Origin: an uncultured Collinsella sp.
GTDB taxonomy: Bacteria; Actinomycetota; Coriobacteriia; Coriobacteriales; Coriobacteriaceae
NCBI GenBank assembly: GCA_900758845.1
Contig: CAAESW010000009.1
Span: forward strand, 1 to 64,000
Direction of reading: 5' to 3'
Length of the DNA: 64,000 nucleotides
Shown: positions 34,630 through 43,065 of the stretch, one piece after another
How positions within the stretch are numbered: position 1 is the stretch's first letter
Layout of the letters: each line of letters starts with the position of its first letter
The notes under the pieces: model-generated
Told to the model about the DNA's origin: nothing
The model's input: only the letters and a program-made list of their open reading frames with translations
The model's database searches: none
Program-made: the position numbers and the translations under genes

Positions 34630-35991
34630 CTACAGAATAAATCGAAGGATGTCGGAACGAAGCATATAGACAAACAGCAGCACAAAGAGCGCGATGCCCA
34701 CATAGCTCACAATCGTCTGGACCTTGAGCGGAAGCTCGCGGCCAGCAATCTTTTGAATGATCTCGATGACCAGCTTGCCGCCATCGAGTGGTGGGATGGG
34801 CAGCAGGTTCATAAAGCCAAGCGAGAACGAAATGAGGGCGGCAAACGAAAGGAACGTGGCAGGGCCGGCAGCAGCAGCCTGTGAGGACAAAACGCTAATG
34901 CCCACGATCGAAGAAGACTGATCGAGAATCTCCATCGTATGCTGCGGCTGGAGCAGGCGCATCACGCCCTCCGCTGTCTGCACGACATAGGAGAACGAAA
35001 GGCGAGCCGACGTGATGGGGTCTAAACGGACCACCTGCGTAGAGGCATACACACCTAGGCGCTCGTCCTCTTTGAGCGCAACCGAGGTCGAATGCTGCTT
35101 GCCGTCGCGCTCATACTCAATGGCGATATCGTCCTTACCGGCGGCCTTGCCGATGGCATCGTAAACGTCCATCCAGGTAGAGCACGATACTCCGTCAACC
35201 GAAAGGATCGCGTCGCCGCCCTCGATACCCGCCTTGGCGGCAATAGACCCCTCGTCAACCTGACCGATCACGTTGGTATCCATCGGCACGGTGACACCCG
35301 CAATAGAGTAGATGCTCATAAGCAGCAAAAAGCCCGTCAGGATATTGACGAGAATGCCCGCGAGCAGCATAAAGGCGCGCTTGAGAAAACCCTGGCCCAG
35401 ATAGGTATGCGAACGCTCTTGCGCAAGGAACTCGGCTTCGCCGCACGGCAGCTCCCACACATCGCCCTCGGTAGTCGCATGCTCTCGATCGAAACGGCGG
35501 CCGTCAAAGGTGGTGTAACCCGCCGCGTCTCGCGGCAGCGTCTGATACTTGGTGGGATAGTAGCTCGGCGAGGGCTTCTCCCCTTCCTCATACCAAGGCG
35601 CGATAGAGCCCCAACCCAAGAGCAAGGCGCATGCCTCGAGCACATCCTCCTCGGAAAGCTCAAGCTCGACAGCAAGGTCGGCCACGGTCACGCGACCATG
35701 ACGATAGATAGCCGCGAGCACGCGATCGGCACACGAGACGTCGGTCGGATCCATACCGCAGATGGCAGCGTAGCCACCCAGCAGAAGCGGGGTCACACCA
35801 AACTTGGTTCCAATGCGACGCGACGTGCAATGGATGTCAAAGCGACACGGCAAGCCCAAAAAGAACTCGGTCACGCGGACGCCGCAGGAACGCGCCGCCA
35901 AAAAGTGGCCGCCCTCGTGCAAAAACACGAGGACGGAAAGCATCAGCAGGCCCCAAAAGACCGATGAGAGAATGCTCAGAACAGTATCCAT
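34630..35991 (-). CDS. rseP: RseP-family site-2 intramembrane metalloprotease with winged-helix-like insert
   Basis: Zinc protease cutting membrane-embedded regulators. The active site is HEGGH (H25, E26, H29) in the first membrane helix, with the third ligand in NLLPIPPLDGG near the C-terminus. A PDZ domain lies about 245-330 (SIAAKAGIEGGDAILSVDG). Between the first core segment and FLKRAFMLLAGI is an unusual insertion, residues 81-200. Its first part (ADRVLAAIYRHGRVTVADLA...) reads like a winged helix. The start is uncertain: ATG 35991 (453 residues) has AAGGA 15 bases upstream, and TTG 36006 is the alternative. Confidence 0.9.
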   Translation of the reverse strand: MDTVLSILSSVFWGLLMLSVLVFLHEGGHFLAARSCGVRVTEFFLGLPCRFDIHCTSRRIGTKFGVTPLLLGGYAAICGMDPTDVSCADRVLAAIYRHGRVTVADLAVELELSEEDVLEACALLLGWGSIAPWYEEGEKPSPSYYPTKYQTLPRDAAGYTTFDGRRFDREHATTEGDVWELPCGEAEFLAQERSHTYLGQGFLKRAFMLLAGILVNILTGFLLLMSIYSIAGVTVPMDTNVIGQVDEGSIAAKAGIEGGDAILSVDGVSCSTWMDVYDAIGKAAGKDDIAIEYERDGKQHSTSVALKEDERLGVYASTQVVRLDPITSARLSFSYVVQTAEGVMRLLQPQHTMEILDQSSSIVGISVLSSQAAAAGPATFLSFAALISFSLGFMNLLPIPPLDGGKLVIEIIQKIAGRELPLKVQTIVSYVGIALFVLLFVYMLRSDILRFIL

Positions 35992-36016
35992 AAAACGAAA
36001 AAGCAATCCTTATGGG

Positions 36017-37204
36017 TTAGGAACGGGTTGCGGCGAGTACCTGCGCAGCCTTTTCACGCGCCCACGCATCGATGTCGCGAAGCTGCTCAAACGAATCGAC
36101 CGCCTGCATATCGTGGGCATCCATGCAGGATTCCACAATGCGATCGATATCGGTAAAGCTGCAGCCATCGTGCAGGAAGGCATCGACGGCGACCTCGTTG
36201 GCGGCATTGAGCACGCACGGCATGGTGCCACCCGTCTTGCCGGCACGCTCGGCCAGTGCCAGACAGCGGAAGGTATCCATGTCGGCAGCATCAAACGTGA
36301 GCTGTCCCAACTCGCGAAAATCGATACGAGGCGCCGGGGTATCCCAACGCTCGGGATACGAGAACGCGAACTGGATGGGAATACGCATGTCGGAAGCACC
36401 GAGATGCGCCATCACGGAGCCGTCGGCGAACTCGACCATAGAGTGGATCTTAGACTGACGCTGCACGACCACGTTAATGAAATCGAGGTCGCAGTTAAAC
36501 AGATGCATGGCCTCAATGCGCTCCAGACCCTTGTTCATGAGGGTGGCGGAGTCGATGGTGATCTTGGCACCCATGGCCCACGTGGGATGTGCGAGAGCAT
36601 CGGCACGCGTCACGCGATCGAGCTCGCCGCGCGTGCGGCCAAAGAACGGACCACCCGAGCAGGTAAGCCAAATACAATGAGCCTCGCGTGGATTCTCCCC
36701 CAGATAGCACTGGTAGATGGCGGAGTGCTCAGAGTCGACTGGAATAAGCTGGCCCGGTTGCGCCAACGGCATAAGCAAGTCGCCACCGACGACGAGGGAC
36801 TCCTTGTTGGCCAGGGCAAGGCGCTTATTTGAAGTCAAGGCCGCATGGCTCGCCTCGAGACCGGCGGCGCCCACAATAGCGACGAGCACGCAGTCGACAT
36901 CGTCGCGACGCGCGAGCTCGCAAACCGCCTGCGCGCCAACGCCGAGCTTCGTTCCCTCGGGCAACTCCTGCAGCACGGTGTCCGCACCGTGGGCGGCGTC
37001 GGCCACGGCAACCGCCGGAACCGAGAACTCGCGGGCAGCGGCAACGAGCTCGGAGGTACTGGAGTTAACGGACAGCGCCGTCACCTGCAGGCGATCGGCA
37101 TGCTGACGGCACACATCGAGTGCCTGGGTGCCGATAGAGCCCGTACAACCCAGGATGGCAACACGGAGGCGTCCATCGGGGCCATACGTCGTCTGGAATG
37201 ACAT
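36017..37204 (-). CDS. dxr: 1-deoxy-D-xylulose 5-phosphate reductoisomerase
   Basis: Second step of the MEP pathway, NADPH dependent. It has the nucleotide-binding LGCTGSIGTQALD, NKESLVVGG (Lys134), the metal residues in PVDSEHSAIYQ (D157, E159), HPTWAMG (H206, W209) and MNKGLE (E228). The segment normally reading HPQSVIHSMV is QRQSKIHSMV here (Q248, R249), so a widely conserved His is replaced. The length of 395 residues is normal. The ATG overlaps the cdsA stop as TAATG. Confidence 0.94.
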   Translation of the reverse strand: MSFQTTYGPDGRLRVAILGCTGSIGTQALDVCRQHADRLQVTALSVNSSTSELVAAAREFSVPAVAVADAAHGADTVLQELPEGTKLGVGAQAVCELARRDDVDCVLVAIVGAAGLEASHAALTSNKRLALANKESLVVGGDLLMPLAQPGQLIPVDSEHSAIYQCYLGENPREAHCIWLTCSGGPFFGRTRGELDRVTRADALAHPTWAMGAKITIDSATLMNKGLERIEAMHLFNCDLDFINVVVQRQSKIHSMVEFADGSVMAHLGASDMRIPIQFAFSYPERWDTPAPRIDFRELGQLTFDAADMDTFRCLALAERAGKTGGTMPCVLNAANEVAVDAFLHDGCSFTDIDRIVESCMDAHDMQAVDSFEQLRDIDAWAREKAAQVLAATRS

Positions 37205-38103
37205 TACAGCACGCCTCCGATCATCAAAAGCAGCTGAGCGGTAATGCAGCCAAAGATAAGCGAGTCGCTACGGTCGAGCATGCCGCCATGGCCCGGGATA
37301 AGGTTGCCGGAATCCTTGACACCCACGCCACGCTTGATGCGCGACTCGATAAGGTCGCCGATAACGCCCAAAATGGACACGACCACGCCGCACAGCAGCG
37401 CATAGGGCAGGCTGAGCTTGTAGAAGTGCGTCGCCCACAGAATAAGCCAAATCAAAACCGAGCCCAGGATGCCGCCGACAAACCCCTCCCAGCTCTTTTT
37501 GGGAGAGATCTTGGGAACCATCTTGTGCTTACCGATACGGCTGCCCACGATGTAGGCAAACGAATCGGAGACCCAAAGGGACGCGCAAACGCCCACTGAA
37601 AGCAGGGCGCCGGCAAAACCGGGCACGGCATCGCGCAGCAGCACGATAGCCGACAGCATAAAGCCAGTGTAGATGGGACCCATGAGCGTCACGGCCACAT
37701 CAGAGATGCGGGTACGCGGCGACCAAACATACCAAATGCCCACAGCGAGCATCAGGGCAAAAAGCAGGGCATTCAGCAACATCGAATCGCCCAACGCCGA
37801 CAGCGGAAAGAGTACGGCGGCAGCGATACCCATGCGCTCGTTAGCCATCTTGCCATCGAGCCTCGTCATACGGAAAAACTCATAGCAGCACAGACCGCTC
37901 ATGACAGAAACAAAGATGGCCGTGGGCACGATACCCAAAACCAGACACAGGATAAAGACAACGGCGTAGACGATACCAGCGGCGGCACGGGTAATAAAGC
38001 CCGCCAGCCACGAACCGGTGCCGCTCTTCGCTGCAGGCGCTCCCGCAGCGGTAGCTTTGCGCGCAGGCGTCTTGGGAGCAGATGCCTTGGGACGATCGGA
38101 CAC
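37204..38103 (-). CDS. cdsA: Phosphatidate cytidylyltransferase
   Basis: Membrane enzyme making CDP-diacylglycerol for phospholipid synthesis. The 299-residue product has a Lys/Ala/Pro-rich cytosolic N-terminus of about 30 residues and about seven membrane segments. The family signature near the C-terminus is SRIKRGVGVKDSGNLIPGHG followed by GMLDRSDS. The start is GTG 38103 with GGAGG 7 bases upstream, placed across the end of uppS, so the two are coupled. Confidence 0.95.
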   Translation of the reverse strand: MSDRPKASAPKTPARKATAAGAPAAKSGTGSWLAGFITRAAAGIVYAVVFILCLVLGIVPTAIFVSVMSGLCCYEFFRMTRLDGKMANERMGIAAAVLFPLSALGDSMLLNALLFALMLAVGIWYVWSPRTRISDVAVTLMGPIYTGFMLSAIVLLRDAVPGFAGALLSVGVCASLWVSDSFAYIVGSRIGKHKMVPKISPKKSWEGFVGGILGSVLIWLILWATHFYKLSLPYALLCGVVVSILGVIGDLIESRIKRGVGVKDSGNLIPGHGGMLDRSDSLIFGCITAQLLLMIGGVL

Positions 38104-38105
38104 GA

Positions 38106-38900
38106 TTAAGCCTCCTCGGTCTTGCTCAGTCCACCAAACCTACGGTCACGGCCCTGATAGGCCAAAATGGCGTCGACAAGGCCCCAACGATCAAAGTCGG
38201 GCCAATAGGTATCGGTGACGTAGAACTCGGAATAAGCTACCTGCCACAGCAGATAGTTCGAAAGGCGCAGCTCACCAGAGGTGCGAATCACAAGCTCAGG
38301 ATCGGGAAGACCGGCGGTATAGAGGTGGGAAGCCACCATGTCGTCATCAATTGCGGCAGGATCGATCTTACCGGCGGCAACGTCGAGTGCGATCTGACGG
38401 ACAGCGCGGGTAATCTCGGCACGCGCGCCGTAGTTGACGGCAAGCGCCAGCGTCATACCGGTGTGATCGGCGCACTCGGCAAGACCGCGTTCAAAAACGT
38501 CGCGGGTCTTCTTGGGCAGCGCGGAAATATCACCCAAAAAGACAACACGCACGTTTTCGCGCTTCAGAAGCGGCAGCTCGTCGATGAACGTCTTGGCAAA
38601 CAGGTGCATCAAGACGTTGACCTCATGCTGCGGGCGGTTCCAGTTTTCGGTAGAAAACGCATAGGCCGAAAGCACGTCGACGCCCAGACGCACGCAGGCG
38701 GTAATAATCTCACGAAGGGAGACGATACCCGCCTTGTGGCCCTCGGTGCGTGCAAGACCGCGCGACGTGGCCCAACGACCGTTGCCGTCCATGATGCACG
38801 AGATATGGTGCGGAATGTTACTGAGGTCAAGGTCGGAAAAACCGACGCCCGCAGGGGCGTCGGCAAAGTACTCGACCAGTTTATGCTCGTCGTATTGCAC
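38106..38900 (-). CDS. uppS: Isoprenyl (undecaprenyl) diphosphate synthase
   Basis: cis-prenyltransferase making the C55 lipid carrier for cell-wall synthesis. The catalytic motif is IMDGNGRWA with D38; downstream are SAYAFSTENW, RTSGELRLSNYLLWQ and the AYSEFYV region. The length of 264 residues fits. The start is GTG 38900, one base after the frr stop. It stands between frr and cdsA as in most bacteria. Confidence 0.95.
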   Translation of the reverse strand: MQYDEHKLVEYFADAPAGVGFSDLDLSNIPHHISCIMDGNGRWATSRGLARTEGHKAGIVSLREIITACVRLGVDVLSAYAFSTENWNRPQHEVNVLMHLFAKTFIDELPLLKRENVRVVFLGDISALPKKTRDVFERGLAECADHTGMTLALAVNYGARAEITRAVRQIALDVAAGKIDPAAIDDDMVASHLYTAGLPDPELVIRTSGELRLSNYLLWQVAYSEFYVTDTYWPDFDRWGLVDAILAYQGRDRRFGGLSKTEEA

Positions 38901-38901
38901 C

Positions 38902-39438
38902 TTAGATCTCCATGACCTCGGCTTCTTTTTCCTTCAGAAGCTCCTCGACCTTGGCGACATACTCATCGGTGTGCTTCTGGACCTTAGCCTGCTCGCGACG
39001 GACATCGTCCTCGGTGAGCTCCTCATCGCGCTCGAGCTTGTTGTTGAAGTCGCGACGGATGTTACGGATAGACACCTTGGCCTGCTCGGCGTACTCGCGG
39101 CACTCCTTGACGAGCTCGCGACGGCGCTCCTCGGTGGGAGCCGGGAACGGCAGACGAACGACGGTGCCATCGGAGTTGGGGGTAATACCCAGATCGGAAG
39201 CGCCGATGGCCTTGACGATAGCGTTGATGAGCGCCTTGTCCCACGGCTCGATGAGCAGCATGTGGGCCTCGGGGGTCTTGACGGCGGCAACCTGCGTGAC
39301 CGGCGTGGGAACACCGTAATAATCGACGGTGATGTCGGACAGAATGTTGGCATTGGCGCGGCCGGTACGGACCTTGGAGAAGTTATGCTTGAGGGACTCG
39401 AGCGACTTGTCCATATGGGCGGTGATGTTCTCTGCCAT
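38902..39438 (-). CDS. frr: Ribosome recycling factor
   Basis: Splits post-termination ribosomes with EF-G. The 178-residue product starts MAENITAHMDKSLESLKHNF and includes KVRTGRANANIL, the YYGVPTPVTQVAAV loop and RLPFPAPTEERRRELVK, all hallmark segments. It is two bases downstream of pyrH. Confidence 0.96.
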   Translation of the reverse strand: MAENITAHMDKSLESLKHNFSKVRTGRANANILSDITVDYYGVPTPVTQVAAVKTPEAHMLLIEPWDKALINAIVKAIGASDLGITPNSDGTVVRLPFPAPTEERRRELVKECREYAEQAKVSIRNIRRDFNNKLERDEELTEDDVRREQAKVQKHTDEYVAKVEELLKEKEAEVMEI

Positions 39439-39440
39439 GC

Positions 39441-40163
39441 TTAATCCTCCTGATACACGAGCGTGCCGACGGGCTCACCCGAAAGCGCGCGCTTGACGGT
39501 GTCCTCGCCATCGATGTTGAGGACCAAAATCGGCATACGGTTGTCCTGGCACAGTGCCGTAGCCGTGGAATCCATAACCTGCAGACCGCGGACGAGAACC
39601 TCGTGATAGGTAATCTTGTCAAAACGGACGGCATCAGCGCACTTGACGGGATCCTTATCGTAGATGCCGTCAACCTTGGTGGCTTTAATCAGAATCTCGG
39701 CGCCGATCTCGCACGCACGAAGAGCCGCGGCGGTGTCGGTCGTAAAGTACGGATTACCCGAACCGGCGGCAAAAATAACGACGTTGCCCTTGGAAAGGTG
39801 GTTGATGGCGCGACGGCGAATATAGGGCTCGCAGATCTCGTTCATCTGGATAGCGCTCATCACGCGGCAGGGAACATCGTTATGCTCGAAGGCATCCTGC
39901 AGGGCGAGCGCGTTCATAACGGTTGCCAGCATGCCCATGTAGTCGGCCTGAGCACGCTCCATGCCACCGGCAGCGCCTGCCATGCCGCGGAAAATATTGC
40001 CGCCGCCGACAACGACGCCGACCTCATGGCCAACGGCGAGCAGCTCCTTGACCTGCTTAGCAAGATGGTCGGTAACCTTGGGGTCGATGCCATATTGGCC
40101 GTCGCCCATCAGCGCTTCGCCGGAAAGCTTAAGAAGCACGCGTTTATATCGGATGTCGGACAA
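39441..40163 (-). CDS. pyrH: UMP kinase (uridylate kinase)
   Basis: Hexameric amino-acid-kinase-fold enzyme phosphorylating UMP. The 240-residue protein has [19 protein letters not shown], and [20 protein letters not shown] with the ATP-site GTGNP equivalent [17 protein letters not shown]. The start is TTG 40163, and GGAGGATCGCT precedes it. A strong terminator separates it from tsf, but read-through probably continues the rpsB-tsf unit into pyrH-frr-uppS. Confidence 0.96.
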   Translation of the reverse strand: MSDIRYKRVLLKLSGEALMGDGQYGIDPKVTDHLAKQVKELLAVGHEVGVVVGGGNIFRGMAGAAGGMERAQADYMGMLATVMNALALQDAFEHNDVPCRVMSAIQMNEICEPYIRRRAINHLSKGNVVIFAAGSGNPYFTTDTAAALRACEIGAEILIKATKVDGIYDKDPVKCADAVRFDKITYHEVLVRGLQVMDSTATALCQDNRMPILVLNIDGEDTVKRALSGEPVGTLVYQED

Positions 40164-40204
40164 AGCGATCCTCCTTTAGATTGAACTCTCAACATTCTAT
40201 CAAA

Positions 40205-40220
40205 GGCTCTAAGAAGAGCC
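40205..40220 (-). other. Small hairpin in the pyrH leader
   Basis: Perfect 6-bp stem GGCTCT/AGAGCC with a 4-base loop, followed on the minus strand by TTTGATAGAAT, which could be a -10. It lies between the tsf terminator and pyrH. Function unknown. Confidence 0.35.
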
Positions 40221-40223
40221 ATG

Positions 40224-40258
40224 AAAAAGCAGGCTGTGAGTAAAACCCACAGCCTGCT
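40224..40258 (-). terminator. Terminator after tsf
   Basis: Stem AGCAGGCTGTG/CACAGCCTGCT with a 9-base loop and five T on the minus strand, 24 bases past the tsf stop. Confidence 0.93.
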
Positions 40259-40281
40259 CATTACCAGCTACAAGAGCTTAT

Positions 40282-41151
40282 TTACTCGCCACGGACCAGA
40301 CGGTCAAAGGCAACGACGGTAATGCTGTCGCCGAGCTCCTTGGAGACCTGCTCAGCGTACTTCTTGATGGTGAGGGAGCTGTCCTTGATGAACTCCTGCT
40401 CGGTGAGCACGGACTGCTTGTAGAACTTCTCCAGACGGCCGACAGCCATCTTCTCCTGGATAGCCTCGGGCTTACCGGACTCGGCAGCCTGAGCCATGTA
40501 GATCTGCTTCTCGTGCTCGACGGTCTCGGCCGGAACCTGATCGCGGGTAGCGCAGATCGGGGCGACGGCGGCAACCTGAAGGGCAACGTCGTGAGCGAAG
40601 GTCTTGAAGGATTCAGCCTGAGCGGTCTCAGCCTTCTCGAAGGCGAACTCGACGAGGACGCCGATCTTACCACCCATGTGGATGTAAGAAGCGAGCGCGC
40701 CGTTCTCAGCCTTGCGGGCAGCGAAGCGGGAGATCTTCATGTTCTCGCCCATGATGTGAATCATCTCGGTGAGCTCGGAGGAAACGGTCTCCTCGCCCAT
40801 CGGCTTCTCGAGCAGAGCGTCGACGTCAGCAGGCTCGGTGGTAGCGACAACCTCAGCGACCTTGGAAGCAAAGCCGGTGAACTTGGCGTTAGAGCCAACG
40901 AAGTCGGTCTCGCAGGAGAGCTCGAGCAGAGCGCCGGTCTTGCCATCCTCGGAGACGAACGCGGCGACAGCGCCCTCGTTGGTCTCACGGCCAGCCTTCT
41001 TGGCAGCCTTGGCAAGGCCGTTCTTACGCAGAACGTCGACAGCGGCGTCCATGTCGCCGTCAGCCTCGACGAGAGCCTTCTTGCACTCCATCATCGGGGA
41101 GTCGGTCATCTCGCGGAGCTGCTTGACCATAGCGGCGGTAATCTGGGCCAT
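40282..41151 (-). CDS. tsf: Elongation factor Ts
   Basis: Nucleotide exchange factor for EF-Tu. From ATG 41151 (AAAGGAACC upstream) it is 289 residues, beginning MAQITAAMVKQLREMTDSPM, with MECKKALVEADGDMDAAVD and the exchange motif ETDFVGSNAKF, then two core subdomains. It is downstream of rpsB, the universal pairing. Confidence 0.97.
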   Translation of the reverse strand: MAQITAAMVKQLREMTDSPMMECKKALVEADGDMDAAVDVLRKNGLAKAAKKAGRETNEGAVAAFVSEDGKTGALLELSCETDFVGSNAKFTGFASKVAEVVATTEPADVDALLEKPMGEETVSSELTEMIHIMGENMKISRFAARKAENGALASYIHMGGKIGVLVEFAFEKAETAQAESFKTFAHDVALQVAAVAPICATRDQVPAETVEHEKQIYMAQAAESGKPEAIQEKMAVGRLEKFYKQSVLTEQEFIKDSSLTIKKYAEQVSKELGDSITVVAFDRLVRGE

Positions 41152-41196
41152 TGTGGTTCCTTTCAAAGAGATGAAAAAGAATTAACTAAGACTGAT

Positions 41197-41925
41197 TTAC
41201 TCGGCCTTGGGCTCAGCGGCCATCTCGGCCTCGGAGACCTGCTCCTTACCAGAGCCAGCGAGGCAGGCGTCAGCCATGAGCTCGCACATAAGGGTGACAG
41301 CGGAGATAGCGTCATCGTTGCAGGGGATGCCGTACTCGACCTCGTCGGGATCGGAGTTGGTGTCGATCAGGGCGACGACGGGGATGTTCAGGCGCTGAGC
41401 CTCCTTGATGGCGTTCTCCTCGCGCTTGGTGTCGATGACGAAGAGAGCCTGGGGCAGACCCTTCATGTCGCGGGCGCCACCGAGGTTGGTCTGGAGCTTG
41501 GTGAGCTCCTTGCCGAGAACAGCCTGCTCCTTCTTAGGCAGAACAGCCATGCGGCCGTCCTCGACCATGGCCTCGAGCTCCTCCATGCGGTTGATGCGGG
41601 AGCGGATAGTGACGAAGTTGGTCAGCATACCGCCGAGCCAACGCTGGTTGATGTAAGGCATGTTGGCGCGCTCAGCAGCGTTCTTGACGGCCTCCTGAGC
41701 CTGCTTCTTGGTGCCGACGAACAGCACGTTGCCACCCTTGGCGACGTTCTTGACGAAGGTGTAGGCCTGGTCGGCGTCGAGGATGGTCTGCTTGAGGTCG
41801 AGGATGTAGATGCCGTTGCGCTCACCGAAGATGAACGGCTTCATCTTGGGGTTCCAGCGACGGGTCTGGTGACCGAAGTGGCAGCCGGCCTCGAGCAGGG
41901 TGCGGATATTAATCTTGGTAGCCAT
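41197..41925 (-). CDS. rpsB: 30S ribosomal protein S2
   Basis: Small-subunit protein of 242 residues starting [20 protein letters not shown], with [31 protein letters not shown], and the acidic tail [20 protein letters not shown] precedes the ATG. It has its own promoter with near-consensus hexamers and a leader of about 135 nt. Confidence 0.97.
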   Translation of the reverse strand: MATKINIRTLLEAGCHFGHQTRRWNPKMKPFIFGERNGIYILDLKQTILDADQAYTFVKNVAKGGNVLFVGTKKQAQEAVKNAAERANMPYINQRWLGGMLTNFVTIRSRINRMEELEAMVEDGRMAVLPKKEQAVLGKELTKLQTNLGGARDMKGLPQALFVIDTKREENAIKEAQRLNIPVVALIDTNSDPDEVEYGIPCNDDAISAVTLMCELMADACLAGSGKEQVSEAEMAAEPKAE

Positions 41926-42060
41926 GTTAAACCTCCTGTGGTTTGCCTCCGCGCGGGGTCATCCTCCAAAACCAACCCGGACATGTGCTACCAAAGCCCG
42001 GGCACCACGGTATGAAGTAGCCGCGCGTGCGTGATAAAAACATGTTGCCGTGAAGCAACC
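41926..42060 (-). other. rpsB 5' leader
   Basis: The roughly 135-nt untranslated leader contains a CCCGG/CCGGG hairpin (minus-strand CCCGGGCTTTGGTAGCACAT then GTCCGGG) and other GC-rich segments. Ribosomal-protein leaders often bind their own product, but I do not recognise a named motif here. Confidence 0.35.
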
Positions 42061-42066
42061 CGATGA

Positions 42067-42095
42067 ATGATAGCAGGAATGCCTCTTCCTGCCAA
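42067..42095 (-). promoter_or_regulatory. rpsB promoter
   Basis: -35 TTGGCA (42090-42095), 17-base spacer, extended -10 TGC TATCAT (42067-42072). This is the best-matched housekeeping promoter in the window. The same -10 occurs before adhE. Confidence 0.8.
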
Positions 42096-42144
42096 CCCGC
42101 AATCAAAACCACACACCTGAGTGCGGCGCGGGACGTCCCAGCCA

Positions 42145-43065
42145 CTATTCGCCGCGGGGATGGGCTTGAGCCACGGCACGCTTGAGCCGATCGGGTGTGA
42201 GATGCGTGTAGATCTGCGTCGTGGACAGGCTCGCATGACCTAGCAGCTCTTGAACCGAGCGCAGGTCCGCACCGCCCTCGAGCAAGTCGGTCGCAAAGGT
42301 ATGGCGCATCGCATGCGGGGCGATGTCGGCCGGAATGCCGGCGAGCGTCGCCAGCGTATGGAACCGCCGCCGGAGCATCGCGGCGCTCATGCGATTGCCG
42401 CGCGCCGATATAAGCAGCGGATGCGGCCCGGTAGCGAGGTCGCGGCGCTTTGCCCGAGCGAGCAACTCCGGCCTCCCCTCTTCAATATAGAGACGCGTCA
42501 CATCGAGCGCACGACGATACAGAGGGACGATACGCTCCTTGCTCCCCTTGCCCCACAGGCGCAGCGTGCGCTCGGACCATGAGATGGATTCCACATTGAG
42601 CGCCGCAAGCTCTGAGATGCGGGCACCCGAGGCATAGAGCAACTCGAGCATCGCCGCATCGCGCAGTCCCGCGGGCGTCGAGGTATCAGGCGTCTTGAGC
42701 AGCGCCTCGACCTGCTGGGTCGTAAGGACGCCCGGCAGGTCACGCGGCAGCCTGGGCGACGCGATCGCCGAGACCGCATCGCCCTCGACAATCCCCTCGG
42801 CAGCCATCCAGCGATAGAGTGAGCGAATGGCAGACAGGTGTGCCGCAAGGGTCCGAGCCGCCACCTGGCCACGCGACAGCTCGGCCAAATAGGAACGAAC
42901 GGTCCGTACGTCGGCGGCGCGAGCGTCGATGCCCTCGCGTTCGCACCAGGCAGCAAAGCGCTCCAGCCTCGAGCCATAGGCCGTCACCGTGTTGGGAGAA
43001 AGTCCCTCGACGCGTGCGATATAGGCGATAAACGAGTCGACGGTGTCGTACAGGTCAAAGGCTAT
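42145..43065 (-). CDS. Tyrosine recombinase XerC/XerD family, probable AUA start
   Basis: Site-specific recombinase, probably for chromosome dimer resolution. Catalytic residues, numbered from the AUA start, are R149 (SGARISEL), H251 and R254 (HAMRH), H277 (LGHASLSTT) and Y286 (QIYTH), plus a Lys in GKGSKERIVPL. Starting at GTG 42987 would remove the first helix of the SAM-like DNA-binding domain. Upstream in frame the codons give AFDLYDTVDSFIAYIARVEG LSPNT... (shown in part), the expected N-terminus. The only codon correctly spaced from GGAGG is ATA 43065, overlapping the trmFO stop (ATAG); it gives 306 residues. CTG 43053 is less likely. Confidence 0.88.
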   Translation of the reverse strand: MAFDLYDTVDSFIAYIARVEGLSPNTVTAYGSRLERFAAWCEREGIDARAADVRTVRSYLAELSRGQVAARTLAAHLSAIRSLYRWMAAEGIVEGDAVSAIASPRLPRDLPGVLTTQQVEALLKTPDTSTPAGLRDAAMLELLYASGARISELAALNVESISWSERTLRLWGKGSKERIVPLYRRALDVTRLYIEEGRPELLARAKRRDLATGPHPLLISARGNRMSAAMLRRRFHTLATLAGIPADIAPHAMRHTFATDLLEGGADLRSVQELLGHASLSTTQIYTHLTPDRLKRAVAQAHPRGE

